The notes under the pieces were generated by a model, which saw nothing but the letters and a program-made list of their open reading frames with translations, ran no database searches and was not told the origin of the DNA. Positions 48,249 through 58,330 of a stretch of 64,000 nt of DNA are shown here, piece by piece. Source of the stretch: Manihot esculenta (Eukaryota; Streptophyta; Magnoliopsida; Malpighiales; Euphorbiaceae); contig NC_035177.2 in NCBI RefSeq assembly GCF_001659605.2, positions 6,852,780 through 6,916,779 of the forward strand, given 5' to 3'. Both the position numbers and the translations under genes were made by a program. Each line of letters begins with the position of its first letter. Position 1 is the first letter of the stretch.

Positions 48249-51200
48249 ATGCGAGGAACTCGTCGATCAGCTCGATTGACTGGAGTCCCACCAGAGAATG
48301 AGAGACCAGCTGCTCGTCCTCCTGCATTGCCAAGGGCAAGGTCTCAGAGATCTAGCAGGGAAGGTACGTCAATAGACCCTAGAAGGTCTGTCGACGAGAG
48401 CAGAAGAGGAACAGTGAGGGGAGAAAGATCAGAGGAAAGGAGGGAAGCTATGGAGATTGATCAGTCTGAAGATGACAGCATGGGTATAGGCAGTTTTGAG
48501 GAAGGTATGGGAGAGTCGCAGGGAGGTGCTCAGGCCTCAGGTTTTGGTTATCCATCCTTGTTTCCGGAGCCAGAGTATCCGATGGAGGGGATGTCGGAGT
48601 ACTCTCGATTTGACCCATATCCTACATACATGCCATATATGCCATATCCTCACTATTACCCATCATATCCACCATATCCTATGTATCCATCTTCCCCTAC
48701 CCATCCAAGTGCAGCACACCTAGAGCCAAATGACCCAGTACTACCACCAGAACCAGTAGCCCCTGTTGTTGACAGACATGAACCTAGCTCATCTGGAGGT
48801 AAAGTCCAAATGACGGAGTACTTGAAATTGGATGCTCCTAAATACAACACGGGAGATGATCCATTTGATTACCTCAGAGCAGTTAGGATGATCACCAGCG
48901 AATTGGGAGCAGATGATAGGAGAGCCATTGAGATGGCAGGTTTCACATTAAAATGCAGGAAAGCCAGAGAATGGTTTAAGAATTATGTGGAGCCTAGAAT
49001 GGACAGCATGTCATGGGGAGAGTTCGCTAATGAGTTTGCAGGGTGGGCTTTTCCTGACAGTTCCAGAGAGATGAAGATAATTGAGTTTGAACAGTTGAGA
49101 CAAACAGATGAGATGACTGTTGATGAGTTCACAGATAAGTTCTTAGATCTGCTTCAGTACGTGGGTCAGGCCTATGATACTGATCAGAAGAAAGCAAGGA
49201 GATATACCATGAGACTTCATCCCAGGTATTCTTCTTTGATCCTTCCAGCAGAAAAGGAGAGTTTTCACTCTATTATAGATGCAGCTAGGAAGATGGAAGC
49301 TAGTGCTAAGAGTCAGAAACAGTCAAAGGCACAGGCTTCGGGTTCTAAGGCCCCCAGTTCAGGTTCGACAGGCAGTAAGAGATGGGATAGAGCGAGAGGA
49401 ACAAGGAAAGGGTTCTGGAGTAAAGTCAAGTCAGGTCTGGGAATAGGTAGTGGCTCAAGCTCTGGCACAGCTCCAGTCTGCAGACGATGCGGAAAACCAC
49501 ATGGAGGAGTTTGTCGGTTGGGATCTTCAGCTTGTTTTCGCTGTGGACAGGAAGGGCATATTGCTCGGGATTGTCCGCAGATGACTTTTGCACCATCCCA
49601 GCAGATGAGTTCTGGCAGTGTGGTACAGCCAGTTGTACGGCCAGCAGCTCCAGTCATGCCTCAGACTAGTGGCAGAGGTAGAGGGAGAGGGGTAGCCTCT
49701 ACTTCAGCAGCAGGTTCCCGAGGTGGAAATCCGGTAGCCCCAGCACGGATTTTCACAGTGACACAGGAGGAGGCTAACACGTCGAACACAGTGGTGTCAG
49801 GTAATCTCATCATTGGGTGTTCAGATGTGTATGCTTTGATGGACCCCGGTGCTTCTCATTCCTTTATTGCTTCGAGAGCCATAGAGCGATTGGGTTTGAT
49901 CAGTTCTGAGTTAGAGTATCCTCTCTGGGTCAGTGGACCTAGATGTGACCCATCAGTGGCAGTGTCAGTCTGTCGTTTCAGTCCAGTATTCATAGAGGGT
50001 AGATGCCTTCCAGCTGACCTTGTGGTTCTAGACTTGACAGATTTTGATGTCATTCTAGGGATGGATTGGCTATCTGCATATGGTGCTACGTTGGACTGTC
50101 GAGAGAAGTTAGTGAGTCTCAGAGACCAGGATGGGTCAGAGTGTGTCTTCAGAGGAGACAGGAGAGGTACACCCAGAGGTATGATTTCAGCCCTTCAGGC
50201 TCGTCGTTTGCTTAGGAGGGGTTGTCAGGGGTTTCTAGCTCATGTGAGAGAGCTAGACAGTCAGGTGAGGGAACCAGCCACAGTACCAGTAGTTCGAGAG
50301 TTTCTCGATGTGTTCCCAGACGATTTGCCAGGACTACCACCTGATAGGGAGATAGGGTTTGAAATTGAATTACTGCCAGGTACCAGACCTATCTCTATTC
50401 CTCCCTACAGGATGGCGCCAGCTGAGTTAACAGAGTTGAAAGAACAGTTGCAGGACTTGGTAGATAAGGGTTTCATCCGCCCTAGTACCTCACCTTGGGG
50501 TGCTCCAGTGCTCTTTGTCAGAAAGAAGGATGGATCCCTCAGACTTTGTATCGACTACAGACAGTTGAACAAGGTCACTATCAAGAATAGGTATCCTCTA
50601 CCTAGGATTGATGATCTATTTGACCAGCTAGCTGGAGCAGGTTGTTTCTCGAAAATAGATCTGAGATCTGGGTATCATCAGTTGAGAGTCAGAGAGGCAG
50701 ATGTGCCTAAGACAGCTTTCCGGACCAGATATGGGCATTATGAGTTCTTAGTGATGCCGTTCGGGTTGACTAACGCCCCTGCAGCATTTATGGATCTCAT
50801 GAACAGGGTATTTAGTGAGTTTCTGGATCACTTTGTCATTGTGTTTATCGATGATATCTTAGTGTATTCCAGAGATGCAGAGGAGCATGCCCAGCATCTG
50901 AGGATAGTTTTGCAGACACTGAGAGAGCATGGTTTATATGCCAAGTTCTCAAAGTGTGAGTTTTGGTTACGGAGCATTGCCTTCTTGGGACATGTGGTAT
51001 CAGCAGAGGGTATTGAGGTAGACCCCAAGAAGATAGAGGCTGTAGCTAACTGGCCCAGACCCACGACAGTGACTGAGATTAAAAGCTTTCTGGGACTGGC
51101 AGGTTACTACAGGAGGTTCGTTCAGAACTTCTCAAAGATAGCAGCTCCTATGACCAAATTGACTCAGAAGAACCAGAAGTTTATCTGGTCAGACCAGTGT

Positions 51201-53186
51201 GAAGAGAGCTTTGAAGAGCTCAAGAGGAGATTGACAACAGCACCAGTGTTAGCTCTGCCTGTCAGTCATGAGGATTTCACAGTGTTCTGCGATGCATCTC
51301 GAGTGGGATTGGGTTGTGTATTGATGCAGAGTGATAGAGTAATCGCTTATGCTTCTAGACAGTTGAAGAAGCACGAGTTGAATTACCCTACCCATGACCT
51401 CGAGATGGCAGCAGTTATCTTTGCACTTAAGATGTGGCGGCATTACCTCTACGGGGTTAAATGCGAGATCTTCACTGATCACAAGAGTTTACAGTACATC
51501 TTAAGTCAGAGAGAGCTGAATTTGCGGCAGAGAAGATGGGTCGAATTGCTCAGTGATTATGATTGTAAGATCCAGTATCATCCGGGTAAGGCGAATGTTG
51601 TCGCAGACGCCCTAAGCCGGAAGTCACTAGGCAGTTTATCCCATATAGCAGCAGAGCGGAGACCAGTTGTGATGGAGCTTTATAAGCTCTTTGACGAGGG
51701 ATTACAGCTAGAGTTGTCTGGTACAGGTGCGTTGATAGCACAGATGAGGGTGACACCTGTGTTTCTGGAGCAGATAGCTCAGAGACAGCATGAGGACCCT
51801 GAGTTGATGAAAATTGCCAGGACTGTTCAGTCAGGCAATAGTGTAGAGTTCAGATTTGACAGCAAAGGGATCCTTCGCTATGGGAGTCGACTTTGTATAC
51901 CAGATAGGGGCAGTGTGAAGGAAGACATTATGAGGGAAGCTCATAATGCGAAGTATAGTGTTCACCCAGGAGCTACCAAGATGTATCAGGATCTGAAAAG
52001 GGTTTATTGGTGGCCAGCCATGAAGAAGGAAGTGGCGCAGTTCGTGACAGCCTGTGAGGTGTGTCAGAGGGTGAAATTAGAGCATCAGAAACCAGCCGGA
52101 ATGCTTAACCCATTACCGATTCCAGAGTGGAAATGGGAGAACATAGCCATGGATTTTGTAGTGGGTTTACCAGTAGCGTCCAACAGGATAGACTCGATAT
52201 GGGTGATTGTGGACAGACTCACGAAATCTGCTCATTTTCTTCCAGTACGGAGTAACTATTCTGTGGATAAGTTGGCACAGGTCTATCTGGATGAGATAGT
52301 GAGATTACATGGAGTTCCAGTATCTATAGTTTCAGACAGAGGACCTCAGTTTACCTCCCGCTTTTGGCGGAGTCTGCAAAGTGCAATGGGCACGAGATTG
52401 GATTTTAGTACTGCTTTCCACCCACAGACTGATGGACAGTCAGAAAGGACCATCCAGACCATAGAGGATATGCTTCGCCTTTGTGTGTTAGACTTTGGCG
52501 GTTCTTGGAGGCAGCATCTACCTTTGGTGGAATTTGCCTACAATAACAGTCATCATGCTAGCATTGGGATGGCTCCTTATGAAGCATTATATGGGAGGAA
52601 GTGCAGATCCCCTGTTTGCTGGGAAGAGGTAGGAGAGAAGGCTCTTGCAGGGCCAGAGTTAGTAGACATTACCAGTAGAATGGTGCCCATGATCAGAGAG
52701 AGAATCAGAACAGCTCAGAGTAGACAGAAAAGTTATGCAGACGTTCGCAGAAAGCAGTTGGAGTTTCAAGAGGGTAATTGGGTATTGCTGAAAGTGTCTC
52801 CAATGAAAGGAGTGGTTCGTTTTGGGAAGAAAGGTAAATTAGCTCCACGGTACATTGGACCCTTTGAGGTGTTGCAGAGGATCGGAAATGTGTCGTATAA
52901 GCTGGATTTACCTGCTTCTATGGAGAGAATTCACCCGGTATTTCATGTTTCTATGCTACGACAGTTTGTGTCAGATCCGAATCAGGTTCTGAGTGAGCCT
53001 GAGGTGGAGATTCATACAGATCTCACCTATATAGAGCAGCCAGTGCGGATTCTGGACACGCAGATCAGACAGCTAAGGAACAAGGAGATTCCGATGGTGA
53101 AAGTTCTATGGAACCACCATAATCTAGAAGAGTGCACATGGGAGACGCGGGAGTCTATGCTCCAGCAGTATCCATATTTGTTTTGA
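48249..53186 (+). CDS. A3 Gag-Pol polyprotein, intact (1,645 aa)
   Basis: One uninterrupted frame from ATG 48249 (here [10 protein letters not shown] again, with CGA for the second codon) to TGA 53184-53186. It has the same domain order as A2, and they are very similar over the whole length. Gag carries an extra short segment ([11 protein letters not shown]) compared with A2, which explains much of the 10-residue length difference. Protease Asp 532 is again in [10 protein letters not shown] has FIDD with Asp 868-869. RNase H motifs CDAS, LEMAA, TDHKS and ADALS are intact. Integrase has Asp1302, Asp1363 and Glu1399 with 35 residues between the last two. The GPF module and chromodomain-like tail follow. 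No missing key residue was seen. It would supply all functions in trans or cis for family A; expression is not shown. Confidence 0.96.
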   Translation: MRGTRRSARLTGVPPENERPAARPPALPRARSQRSSREGTSIDPRRSVDESRRGTVRGERSEERREAMEIDQSEDDSMGIGSFEEGMGESQGGAQASGFGYPSLFPEPEYPMEGMSEYSRFDPYPTYMPYMPYPHYYPSYPPYPMYPSSPTHPSAAHLEPNDPVLPPEPVAPVVDRHEPSSSGGKVQMTEYLKLDAPKYNTGDDPFDYLRAVRMITSELGADDRRAIEMAGFTLKCRKAREWFKNYVEPRMDSMSWGEFANEFAGWAFPDSSREMKIIEFEQLRQTDEMTVDEFTDKFLDLLQYVGQAYDTDQKKARRYTMRLHPRYSSLILPAEKESFHSIIDAARKMEASAKSQKQSKAQASGSKAPSSGSTGSKRWDRARGTRKGFWSKVKSGLGIGSGSSSGTAPVCRRCGKPHGGVCRLGSSACFRCGQEGHIARDCPQMTFAPSQQMSSGSVVQPVVRPAAPVMPQTSGRGRGRGVASTSAAGSRGGNPVAPARIFTVTQEEANTSNTVVSGNLIIGCSDVYALMDPGASHSFIASRAIERLGLISSELEYPLWVSGPRCDPSVAVSVCRFSPVFIEGRCLPADLVVLDLTDFDVILGMDWLSAYGATLDCREKLVSLRDQDGSECVFRGDRRGTPRGMISALQARRLLRRGCQGFLAHVRELDSQVREPATVPVVREFLDVFPDDLPGLPPDREIGFEIELLPGTRPISIPPYRMAPAELTELKEQLQDLVDKGFIRPSTSPWGAPVLFVRKKDGSLRLCIDYRQLNKVTIKNRYPLPRIDDLFDQLAGAGCFSKIDLRSGYHQLRVREADVPKTAFRTRYGHYEFLVMPFGLTNAPAAFMDLMNRVFSEFLDHFVIVFIDDILVYSRDAEEHAQHLRIVLQTLREHGLYAKFSKCEFWLRSIAFLGHVVSAEGIEVDPKKIEAVANWPRPTTVTEIKSFLGLAGYYRRFVQNFSKIAAPMTKLTQKNQKFIWSDQCEESFEELKRRLTTAPVLALPVSHEDFTVFCDASRVGLGCVLMQSDRVIAYASRQLKKHELNYPTHDLEMAAVIFALKMWRHYLYGVKCEIFTDHKSLQYILSQRELNLRQRRWVELLSDYDCKIQYHPGKANVVADALSRKSLGSLSHIAAERRPVVMELYKLFDEGLQLELSGTGALIAQMRVTPVFLEQIAQRQHEDPELMKIARTVQSGNSVEFRFDSKGILRYGSRLCIPDRGSVKEDIMREAHNAKYSVHPGATKMYQDLKRVYWWPAMKKEVAQFVTACEVCQRVKLEHQKPAGMLNPLPIPEWKWENIAMDFVVGLPVASNRIDSIWVIVDRLTKSAHFLPVRSNYSVDKLAQVYLDEIVRLHGVPVSIVSDRGPQFTSRFWRSLQSAMGTRLDFSTAFHPQTDGQSERTIQTIEDMLRLCVLDFGGSWRQHLPLVEFAYNNSHHASIGMAPYEALYGRKCRSPVCWEEVGEKALAGPELVDITSRMVPMIRERIRTAQSRQKSYADVRRKQLEFQEGNWVLLKVSPMKGVVRFGKKGKLAPRYIGPFEVLQRIGNVSYKLDLPASMERIHPVFHVSMLRQFVSDPNQVLSEPEVEIHTDLTYIEQPVRILDTQIRQLRNKEIPMVKVLWNHHNLEECTWETRESMLQQYPYLF

Positions 53187-53227
53187 GGTTTGTTTCCTCC
53201 TTTTGTTGTGATTGTTGTTTGTTTTAG

Positions 53228-53264
53228 GAACATTCGAGGACGAATGTTCTTAAGGAGGGGAGAA
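53228..53264 (+). promoter_or_regulatory. A3 hairpin and polypurine tract
   Basis: gaacattcg-agga-cgaatgttc is a nine-base perfect stem. It is followed by aaggaggggagaa up to the 3' LTR. The purine tract differs from that of A2 (aaggggggg). Confidence 0.85.
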
Positions 53265-55510
53265 TGTAATATCCGGCTCGAGTCCGGCACCGGAATTCCT
53301 ATTGTCTGATGGAATCCAGGGTGCTGGGAGTCGAGAAAAAGGGTAGGAGTTTTGTTTGCTAAGTGTTATGATGTGTTTTAAGATTAAGGGAAATGAGTTT
53401 TGAGTTGAAATGACCTAAGGCAGTTGAGCCAAGTTCGGCCGCCGAAAGTAAGTTCGGCCGCCGAAAGTGTTTGGCTTCCGAAGGGAAGTTCGGCCTCCGA
53501 ATGTTGCATGGTCTTGCCTGTGATTGGGCAGCCGACGATGAGTTGGCTAGTGAGCTGAGTCATGTTTGTTTTGACAAGTGTTGGCCTCAGATTCTTGCCA
53601 TGGAATGACCACGTCTCTTATGACTCATCTGTACATGTTTTTGGTTGTTCTTACAGCAGTTTGAGGTGCTTGCAAAGGTGTTGAGAGTTGAGAGAAATAA
53701 ACGTTACGCTTTGAGAGTTTGAGAGTGGAAGAGAGGTTGATCTGTTTTTCCTTTGTTCAGTGTGTGTATCTTCCTGTTTCCAGAGGTAAGGGCAGTTTTA
53801 GACCCTGTTTATATATTTTCTGAAGAGTGAAAGGAAGGAGAAGCATGCTTAGGTTATTCATGGTAGTTTTTGATGATTTATGCATGTCTCTATGTTTATG
53901 TGTTATGTTTGATTTGTTATTTGGGGTTATTAGATAGTTTTGGACCCCTGTGACCATATACTTATATGTATATGAGTGTTGAGGAGTTGATTATGCATGT
54001 TTGGAGATGTTGAAGAGAAGGAGGAGCTTGGTTTGCCGTCGGGCTGAGTTCTGGATGAACTCAGGTTCGGCAGCCGAAGGTTCATTCGGCCGCCGAACCT
54101 CTTGCATGGTGGCTTTGGCTGCCACAGCTTGCCCCGTGAGTTTTGCATGTTCGGCTCTGTTTGGGGACTTCGGCCGCCGAAGGTGCCGCCGAAGGTTAGA
54201 GACTTTCGTCTCTGGAGTATGTTTTGGCCCCCGAAACTTGCCCCCGAAAGGGTTCGGCCGCCGAAGCTTGAGATTCGGCCGCCGAAGGTGCTTGAGTTTC
54301 GTCTCTGGAGAGGACATTCGGCCGCCGAACCTGCCGCCGAAAGTGTTCTGTCCAGCTTTTCTTTTGCATGTTTTGCATGGCTAGGTAAGTGAGTTTCAGG
54401 GGAGTCTTGGGGAGTGTAATAGAGGTATTGATAAGTTAGTCTGGTCCCTCATTTGAATCTTTATGTGTTACAGACCAGAGGAACCAGAGAGAGCAGCAGT
54501 GAGTACTGCTCCAGAGGTAAACCTGCAGAGTCAGTCAGTCCAGATAGCCAGAGGTGAGTGGAACTAACTTATGACTTTTAATTGAACCACAACCTGTTTT
54601 TAGCATATCTCATGCATCATGTTTATGCCATAGGTTGATTGCATTAGTATTCACGACTATGTTGCATTGCATTGTTATTTGGTGATGTGAGTGAATGCTG
54701 AATGATCCAATAGTCTCAGACAGGAAGTCCAGGAGCCTTTGACTACGCCCTGGCACGTATAGCAAAGACCAGGAGCCTTTGACTACGCCCTGGCAGGTAT
54801 ATAGCAAAGTCCAGGAGCCTTTGACTACGCCCTGGCAATGGTAAGTTCACAGGTGTTATATACACATATACATATATGACAGGAAGACCAGGTGCTCGAT
54901 TCTACGCCCTGGCACAGAGTTACTGGGACTATGTGGTGACAGGTTTACTCTTGATGTGGCTTGTCTGTGTTATGGCGCATTCCATGAGATCATATTTTAC
55001 TGAGATGTTTTACTGTTCTACTCACTGGGCTATAGAGCTCATCCCACTCCCTTAACCCCAGTTTTGCAGGTTCAGTGTACAGTGTACAGGGACAGTCCAG
55101 CAGAGTACAGAAAAGTAAAGAGATCTGTAATAGCGTAGAGTGGACATGTAATATGAAAAAGATGTAATAGTTGTTGCTTGATTTAGTGATGTATGTTTTG
55201 TACATGATCTGTATATGTATATATGTTTTCCTGTATGTGAAAACCAGGCTTAACAGGTATGAATTAACCCATCTAGAGCAAGCTCTAGTCAGGGATACAG
55301 AGTACAGAGTACATGAGTACAGAGTACAGAGATAGTGCATGCACAGGTTAAGCCTTGGTTCAGAAAAGAGTTTTATTTTCACTGAAAATGTATGATCATG
55401 TATGAGGTTTACAGGTACACAGAGAGTATAGCAGGCTTGCTACGGGTTCTGGCGGCCTTAAGCCGACCTGAATCCTAGCGCCGGTGACGGTCCTTTTTGG
55501 GGTCGTTACA
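53265..55510 (+). repeat. A3 3' LTR
   Basis: Begins tgtaatatccggctcgagtcc, which differs strongly from the 5' LTR over the first 140 bases and then becomes almost identical. Ends gtcgttaca, followed by atccg. Contains 39-bp units at 54726-54835. Confidence 0.94.
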
Positions 55511-55515
55511 ATCCG
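55511..55515. repeat. Right target-site duplication of A3 (atccg)
   Basis: Exact copy of 45771-45775. The B2 RT frame continues after it. Confidence 0.95.
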
Positions 55516-58293
55516 ACAGAGTACCTCACCATGGGGTGCTCCAGTCTTGTTTGTAAAGAAGAAGGATGGATCCCTCAGACTTTGTATCGACTACAGGCAG
55601 TTGAACAAAGTCACTACCAAGAATAGGTACCCTCTGCCAAGGATCGATGATCTATTCGACCAGCTAGCAGGAGCGGGTTGTTTCTCCAAAATAGATCTAA
55701 GATCGGGGTACCATCAGCTAAGGATAAGGGATGAAGATGTGCCAAAGACAGCTTTCAGGACCAGATATGGGCATTTTGAGTTCCTTGTGATGCCGTTCGG
55801 GTTAACCAACGCCCCTGCAGCATTCATGGATCTCATGAACAGAGTATTTAGCCAATACCTGGATCACTTTGTTATTGTCTTCATAGATGATATCTTAGTG
55901 TATTCCAGGAACGCAGAGGAGCATGCTCATCATCTGAGGTTGGTTCTGCAGACCTTGAGGGAACATGGCTTGTATGCCAAGTTCTCTAAGTGTGAGTTCT
56001 GGCTGAGGAGCATTTCGTTCTTGGGGCATGTAGTATCAGAGAATGGGATAGAGGTGGACCCCAAGAAGGTAGAAGCTGTGGCTAACTGGCCTAGACCCAC
56101 TTCAGTGACAGAAATCAGGAGTTTCTTGGGTTTGGCAGGTTACTACAGGAGGTTCGTTCAGGACTTCTCAAAGATTGCGGCTCCTCTGACCAGGTTAACC
56201 AGGAAGAATCAGAAGTTTGTGTGGACCGACCAGTGCGAGGAGAGTTTTGAAGAGCTTAAGAGGAGGTTGACTTCGGCACCAGTGTTAGCTTTGCCAGCCA
56301 GCAGTGAGGACTTCACGGTCTTTTGTGATGCGTCCCGAGTGGGACTGGGTTGTGTGTTAATGCAAAATGAAAGGGTGATTGCTTATGCTTCTAGGCAGCT
56401 GAAGAAGCATGAGTTGAATTACCCCACACATGACCTAGAGATGGCAGCAGTAATCTTTGCACTCAAGATGTGGAGGCACTACCTCTATGGGGTTAAATGT
56501 GAGATCTTCACAGATCATAAAAGCCTGCAGTACATCCTGAGTCAAAGAGATTTGAATCTGAGACAGAGAAGATGGGTGGAGCTGCTGAGTGACTATGATT
56601 GCAAGATTCAGTACCATCCGGGTAAGGCGAATGTTGTGGCAGACGCCTTAAGCCGGAAATCACTCGGCAGTTTATCCCACATATCGGCAGAGAGGAGGCC
56701 AGTGGTGAAGGAGTTTTACAAGCTCATTGAGGAAGGTCTACAGTTGGAGTTGTCTGGTACAGGTGCTTTAGTGGCCTAGATGAGAGTGGCACCCGTGTTT
56801 CTGGAGCAGGTGGCTCAGAAACAGCATGAGGACCCAGAGTTAGTGAAGATTGCTAGGACTGTTCAGTCAGGTAAAAATAGTGAGTTCAGATTCGATAGCA
56901 AAGGGATCCTCCGCTATGGGAGCAGACTATGTGTACCAGATGACATAGGGCTAAAAGGAGACATTATGAGAGAGGCTCATAATGCAAGATACAGCATTCA
57001 CCCCGGAGCCACCAAGATGTATCAAGATCTGAAGAAGGTTTATTGGTGGCCAGTTATGAAGAAAGAAGTGGCACAGTTTGTGTCAGCCTGCGAAGTGTGT
57101 CAGAAGGTGAAGCTAGAACATCAGAAGCCGGCTGGAATGCTTAACCCGCTACCTATTCCAGAGTGGAAATGGGAGAATATAGCTATGGACTTCGTAGTGG
57201 GGTTACCGGCGGCGTCCAACAGATTGGACTCCATATGGGTGATTGTGGACAGACTCACTAAATCTGCTCACTTCATCCCTGTCAGGAGTGGCTATTCTGT
57301 GGACAAGTTGGCGCAGGTGTATGTCTATGAGATCATCAGGCTGCATGGGGTTCCTGTTTCGTTAGTGTCAGAAAGAGGGCCCCAGTTCACCTCCAGGTTT
57401 TGGCGGAGTCTACAGAATGTCATGGGTACCAGGTTGGATTTCAGTACTGCCTTCCACCCACAGACAGACGGACAGTCAGAGAGGACCATCCAGACCATAG
57501 AAGATATGCTAAGAATGTGTGTGCTGGACTTTGGCGGTTCTTGGAGGCAGCATCTACCTTTGGTGGAGTTTGCCTACAATAACAGCCATCATGCTAGCAT
57601 CGGGATGGCTCCATATGAAGCTTTATATGGAAGGAAGTGCAGATCACCTGTTTGCTGGGAAGAGGTTGGAGAAAAGGCCTTGGCAGGGCCTGAGCTAGTA
57701 GAGATTACCAGCAGGGTAGTACCCATAATCAGAGAAAGGATCAAGACTGCTGCAAGCAGACAGAAGAGTTATGCAGAAATCCGCAGAAGACAGGTAGAGT
57801 TTCAAGAGGGGGATCTGGTATTGCTCAAGGTGTCTCCTATGAAAGGAGTGGTTCGCTTCGAAAAGAAAGGTAAACTAGCCCCACGATACATCGGACCCTT
57901 TGAAATCTTGCAAAAGATTGGGAATGTGTCGTACAAGCTGGATTTACCTGCTTCAATGGAAAGAATCCATCCGGTTTTCCATGTTTCAATGTTGAGGAAG
58001 TTTGTGTCAGATCCGAGCAAGGTTCTTAGTGAGCCTGATGTGGAGGTCCAAGAGGATCTCACCTATGTTGAACAGCCAGTACGGATCATAGACACCTAGA
58101 TCAGAAAGCTAAGAAACAAGGAAATCCCGATGGTGAAAGTCCTGTGGAACCACCACAATTTGGAAGAATGCACTTGGGAGACACGGGAGTCTATGCTCCA
58201 GCAGTACCCTCATCTCTTCTAAGGTTAGATCTCTATGTGTTTATGTGCTATGTATGTATGTTATGTTTTATGCCATGCTATGTGCTAGTTGAG

Positions 58294-58330
58294 GAACATT
58301 CGGGGACGAATGTTCTTAAGGGGAGGAGAA
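58294..58330 (+). promoter_or_regulatory. B2 hairpin and polypurine tract
   Basis: gaacattcg-ggga-cgaatgttc (58294-58315) is a nine-base perfect stem, followed by aaggggaggagaa to the 3' LTR start at 58331. Only the loop differs from family A. Confidence 0.85.

Larger units (their letters stand above)
45776..55510 (+). mobile_element. Complete young chromovirus A3 (9,735 bp) nested in B2 pol
   Basis: 5' LTR 45776-48025 (2,250 bp), primer site, open Gag-Pol 48249-53186, hairpin and polypurine tract, 3' LTR 53265-55510 (2,246 bp) and perfect duplications atccg. From about base 140 onward the LTRs differ by only a dozen or so changes, but the first 140 bases differ at roughly 30 places (see findings). 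Like A2 it has everything needed for autonomous movement. It landed at the codon for Arg in the RT motif [11 protein letters not shown]. Confidence 0.94.
43506..58222 (+). pseudogene. B2 Gag-Pol polyprotein, split by A3 and with two stops
   Basis: The frame starts at ATG 43506 ([10 protein letters not shown]) and is open through Gag (knuckle [14 protein letters not shown]), protease (MDPGASHSF) and the first RT residues up to the A3 insertion at 45776. It resumes in the same frame at 55516 ([11 protein letters not shown]), passes RT with FIDDILVYS and RNase H, and meets TAG at 56777-56779 (from CAG). Integrase follows, with a second TAG at 58097-58099 (from CAG) inside the chromodomain region; the normal end is TAA at 58220-58222. 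In the integrase the second catalytic Asp is Glu (codon 57371-57373, SERGPQF instead of SDRGPQF) and VDEIVRLHG reads VYEIIRLHG. Apart from these lesions and A3 it is almost complete, so it decayed recently. It is inactive on its own. Confidence 0.92.
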
